DNA of 64,000 nucleotides, from positions 372,001 to 436,000 of the forward strand of contig NZ_CP026377.1 in the NCBI RefSeq assembly GCF_002953195.1, written 5' to 3'. This document shows, piece after piece, positions 61,945-64,000 of this stretch. A program made the translations under genes and the position numbers. Numbering within the stretch: position 1 is the first letter of the stretch; every line of letters starts with the position of its first letter. The notes below the pieces were generated by a model, which was not told the origin of the DNA, did not search any database, and saw only the letters and a list, made by a program, of their open reading frames with translations. The stretch comes from Mixta gaviniae. GTDB taxonomy: Bacteria > Pseudomonadota > Gammaproteobacteria > Enterobacterales > Enterobacteriaceae.

Positions 61945-64000
61945 GCCTGTTCCTCCTCTTCAACCAGTTTCACTTCAATGCGCTCATAAGGGCGGGCCGG
62001 ACGATGCTGTCCGCGCTCTTCCACCATCTGTACCAGCGGATCGCGCTGCGGGCTATTGATAAAGTGCGCGAAGCGCGCCTGGCGTTCAGGCTGATCGAGC
62101 GTTGCCTGCCATTCGCATACCACGCGGCTGCGCAGCTGCGTCATTTCCGCTTCCAGCTGATCGTTGATGCCCAGCTTGTCGTCGATAATGATGCTGCGCA
62201 CATAATCGATGCCGCCTTCCAGGCTTTCCAGCCACAGGGAGGTGCGCTGCAGTTTATCGGCGGTGCGGATGTAGAACATCATAAAGCGGTCGAGATAGCG
62301 CACCAGCGTCTCTTTATCGAGATCGGCCGCCAGCAGGTCGGCATGGCGTGGTTTCATGCCGCCGTTACCGCAAACGTAGAGGTTCCAGCCTTTATCGGTG
62401 GCGATGATGCCGACATCTTTGCCCTGTGCTTCGGCGCATTCACGCGTACAGCCGGAGACGCCGAACTTCATTTTGTGCGGCGTGCGGATGCCTTTATAGC
62501 GGTTTTCCAGCTCAATACCGAAGCCGAGGCTGTCGCCGACGCCGTAGCGGCACCAGGTGCTGCCGATACAGGTTTTCGCCATACGCAGCGCTTTGGCGTA
62601 GGCATGACCGGTTTCAAAGCCCGCCGCGATCAGCTGGCGCCAGATGGCCGGCAGGTCATCTTTCTGTGCGCCGAACAGGCCGATGCGCTGCGAGCCGGTG
62701 ATTTTGGTGTACAGGTTATACTGGCGCGCGATCTGCCCGATGGCCACCAGCCCTTCGGGGCTGATCTCGCCGCCGGCGGAGCGCGGGATCACTGAATAGG
62801 TGCCGTCTTTCTGGATATTGCCAAGGAAATTGTCGTTGCTGTCCTGCAGCGGCGTATGCTGCGGCTTCAGCACATAGTCGTTCCAGCAGGAGGCGAGCAG
62901 GGAGCCGACGGTCGGTTTACACACTTCGCAGCCGTAGCCCTGGCCATATTTGCGCAGCAGCTCGTCGAAGCTCTTAATGCCTTCCACGCGGATCAGATGG
63001 TAAAGCTCCTGACGCGACCAGGCGAAATGCTCGCACAGGTGGTTGTTGACTTCGATGCCCTGGCGGCTCAGCTCGGCGTTCAGCACCTGCGTGATCAGCG
63101 GGACGCAGCCGCCGCAGCCGGTGCCGGCGCGGGTTTCGGTTTTAATCGCGGCGACGGTATGACAGCCTTTCGCCACCGCCTGAATGATATCGCCTTTTGA
63201 TACGTCAAAGCAGGAGCAGATCTGCGCGCTGTCCGGCAGCGATTCAACGCCCAGCGCCGGTTTTTCACCGCCGGCGTGGGAAGGCAGGATCAGACTGTCA
63301 GGATGTTCCGGCAGCTTAATCTGGTTCAGCACCAGCTGCAGCAGCTGACCGTAGTCGCTGGTGTCGCCGACCAGCACCGCGCCCAGCAAATACTGGTTAT
63401 CGGGGCTGACGACCAGACGTTTATAGACGCCGCTCTGCTCATTAAGATAAACATAGCTACGCGCGCCCGGCGTGCGGCCATGTGCATCGCCGATGCCGCC
63501 GACGTCCACGCCCAGCAGCTTCAGCTTGGCGCTCATGTCCGCGCCGCTGAAGCGGTTGTCGCGCCCCAGCAGATGATCGCTGGCGACCTGCGCCATTTTG
63601 TAGCCCGGCGCCACCAGGCCGAAAATTTTCTCATTCCAGGCGGCGCATTCGCCGATAGCGTAGATATCCGGGTCGGCGCTCTGGCAGACATCGTTGATCT
63701 GGATGCCGCCGCGCGGGCCTACCGGCAGATCGCACTGGCGGGCCAGCTTGTCCTGCGCGCGGATGCCGGTGGAGAAGACGATAAAGTCGACGTCGAGGCT
63801 GGTGCCGTCGGCAAATTCCAGCGTTTTGCCAACCGCATGATGCGCAATGTTCTGTGTATTTTTGCTGGTATGAACCCGCACGCCCATCTGCTCGATTTTC
63901 TGGCGCAGCTGGTTGCCACCCTGTACGTCCAGCTGTTCAGCCATCAATACCGGCGCGAACTCGATGACGTGGGTTTCCACGCCGAGGTTTTTCAACGCGC
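61941..64000 (-). CDS. nirB: NADH-dependent nitrite reductase large subunit NirB (5' end missing)
   Basis: About 686 C-terminal residues of NirB (E. coli 847); the start lies beyond the right edge. Seen in order: the end of the FAD/NAD reductase region (ALKNLGVETHVIEFAPVLMAEQL), a BFD-like 2Fe-2S domain (ICSCFDV, GTGCGGC), and the siroheme/4Fe-4S reductase half with CIGSTWC and CTRECAEAQ ligands. It makes ammonia from nitrite with NADH, and its cofactor is supplied by CysG downstream. The nirB promoter is outside the window. Confidence 0.97.
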   Translation of the reverse strand, partial: ALKNLGVETHVIEFAPVLMAEQLDVQGGNQLRQKIEQMGVRVHTSKNTQNIAHHAVGKTLEFADGTSLDVDFIVFSTGIRAQDKLARQCDLPVGPRGGIQINDVCQSADPDIYAIGECAAWNEKIFGLVAPGYKMAQVASDHLLGRDNRFSGADMSAKLKLLGVDVGGIGDAHGRTPGARSYVYLNEQSGVYKRLVVSPDNQYLLGAVLVGDTSDYGQLLQLVLNQIKLPEHPDSLILPSHAGGEKPALGVESLPDSAQICSCFDVSKGDIIQAVAKGCHTVAAIKTETRAGTGCGGCVPLITQVLNAELSRQGIEVNNHLCEHFAWSRQELYHLIRVEGIKSFDELLRKYGQGYGCEVCKPTVGSLLASCWNDYVLKPQHTPLQDSNDNFLGNIQKDGTYSVIPRSAGGEISPEGLVAIGQIARQYNLYTKITGSQRIGLFGAQKDDLPAIWRQLIAAGFETGHAYAKALRMAKTCIGSTWCRYGVGDSLGFGIELENRYKGIRTPHKMKFGVSGCTRECAEAQGKDVGIIATDKGWNLYVCGNGGMKPRHADLLAADLDKETLVRYLDRFMMFYIRTADKLQRTSLWLESLEGGIDYVRSIIIDDKLGINDQLEAEMTQLRSRVVCEWQATLDQPERQARFAHFINSPQRDPLVQMVEERGQHRPARPYERIEVKLVEEEEQA

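Overview
The window is a stretch of chromosomal core from a gammaproteobacterium of the order Enterobacterales. Gene order follows the Escherichia coli block yhhW-gntR-gntK-gntU-yhgN-asd-glgBXCAP-glpD-glpEGR-malT-malPQ-nfuA-gntX-bioH-feoAB-yhgF(tex)-greB-ompR-envZ-pckA-hslO-hslR-yrfG-igaA-nudE-mrcA-hofMNOPQ-aroK-aroB-damX-dam-rpe-gph-trpS-cysG-nirD-nirB almost gene for gene. Protein divergence, high GC and a short DamX suggest Erwiniaceae (Pantoea/Mixta/Erwinia-like). That placement is inference from memory of E. coli proteins, not a computed phylogeny.

Layout: 1-3.5 kb is gluconate uptake and its repressor (gntR; gntK-gntU with a GntR operator). 3.6-5.5 kb holds yhgN (minus strand) and asd. 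5.9-15.3 kb is a tightly coupled glycogen operon, glgB-glgX-glgC-glgA-glgP. 15.4-19.2 kb is glycerol-3-phosphate: glpD on the minus strand behind tandem GlpR operators, and glpE-glpG-glpR. 19.2-26.9 kb is the maltodextrin regulator malT, divergent from malPQ. 27-29 kb has nfuA, gntX and bioH. 29.3-31.3 kb is accessory relative to E. coli: a small secreted DUF1471-type protein and a GH13_18 sugar phosphorylase. 31.4-34 kb is feoAB with a Fur box, no feoC, and a frameshift in feoB. 34-40 kb has tex, greB, an orphan YjbE-like exported protein and ompR-envZ. 40-47.4 kb has pckA, hslO-hslR-yrfG-igaA and nudE. 47.4-50 kb is mrcA (PBP1A), split by a frameshift. 50-53.5 kb is hofMNOPQ. 53.9-60 kb is the aroK-aroB-damX-dam-rpe-gph-trpS superoperon. 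60.1-64 kb is cysG, nirD and the 3' part of nirB, with nirC missing.

The metabolic theme is storage and use of alpha-glucans and three-carbon compounds. GlgC/GlgA/GlgB build glycogen; GlgX/GlgP and MalP/MalQ take glucans apart; PckA and GlpD feed gluconeogenesis and glycolysis. A further alpha-glucosyl phosphorylase has been inserted between bioH and feoB. A second theme is the cell envelope: EnvZ/OmpR, IgaA (Rcs brake), a YjbE-like protein with a possible RcsAB box, PBP1A, DamX and GlpG.

I found no mobile element, CRISPR array, tRNA or rRNA, and no convincing wholly new system. The observations most worth checking are: a Gly in GlgC where E. coli has the fructose-1,6-bisphosphate-binding Lys39; the phosphorylase/DUF1471 insertion with loss of feoC; the orphan yjbE-like gene; the nested inverted repeat between malT and malP; the missing nirC with a perfect hairpin in its place; and two single-base frameshifts in short G/C runs (feoB, mrcA), which may be sequencing errors.
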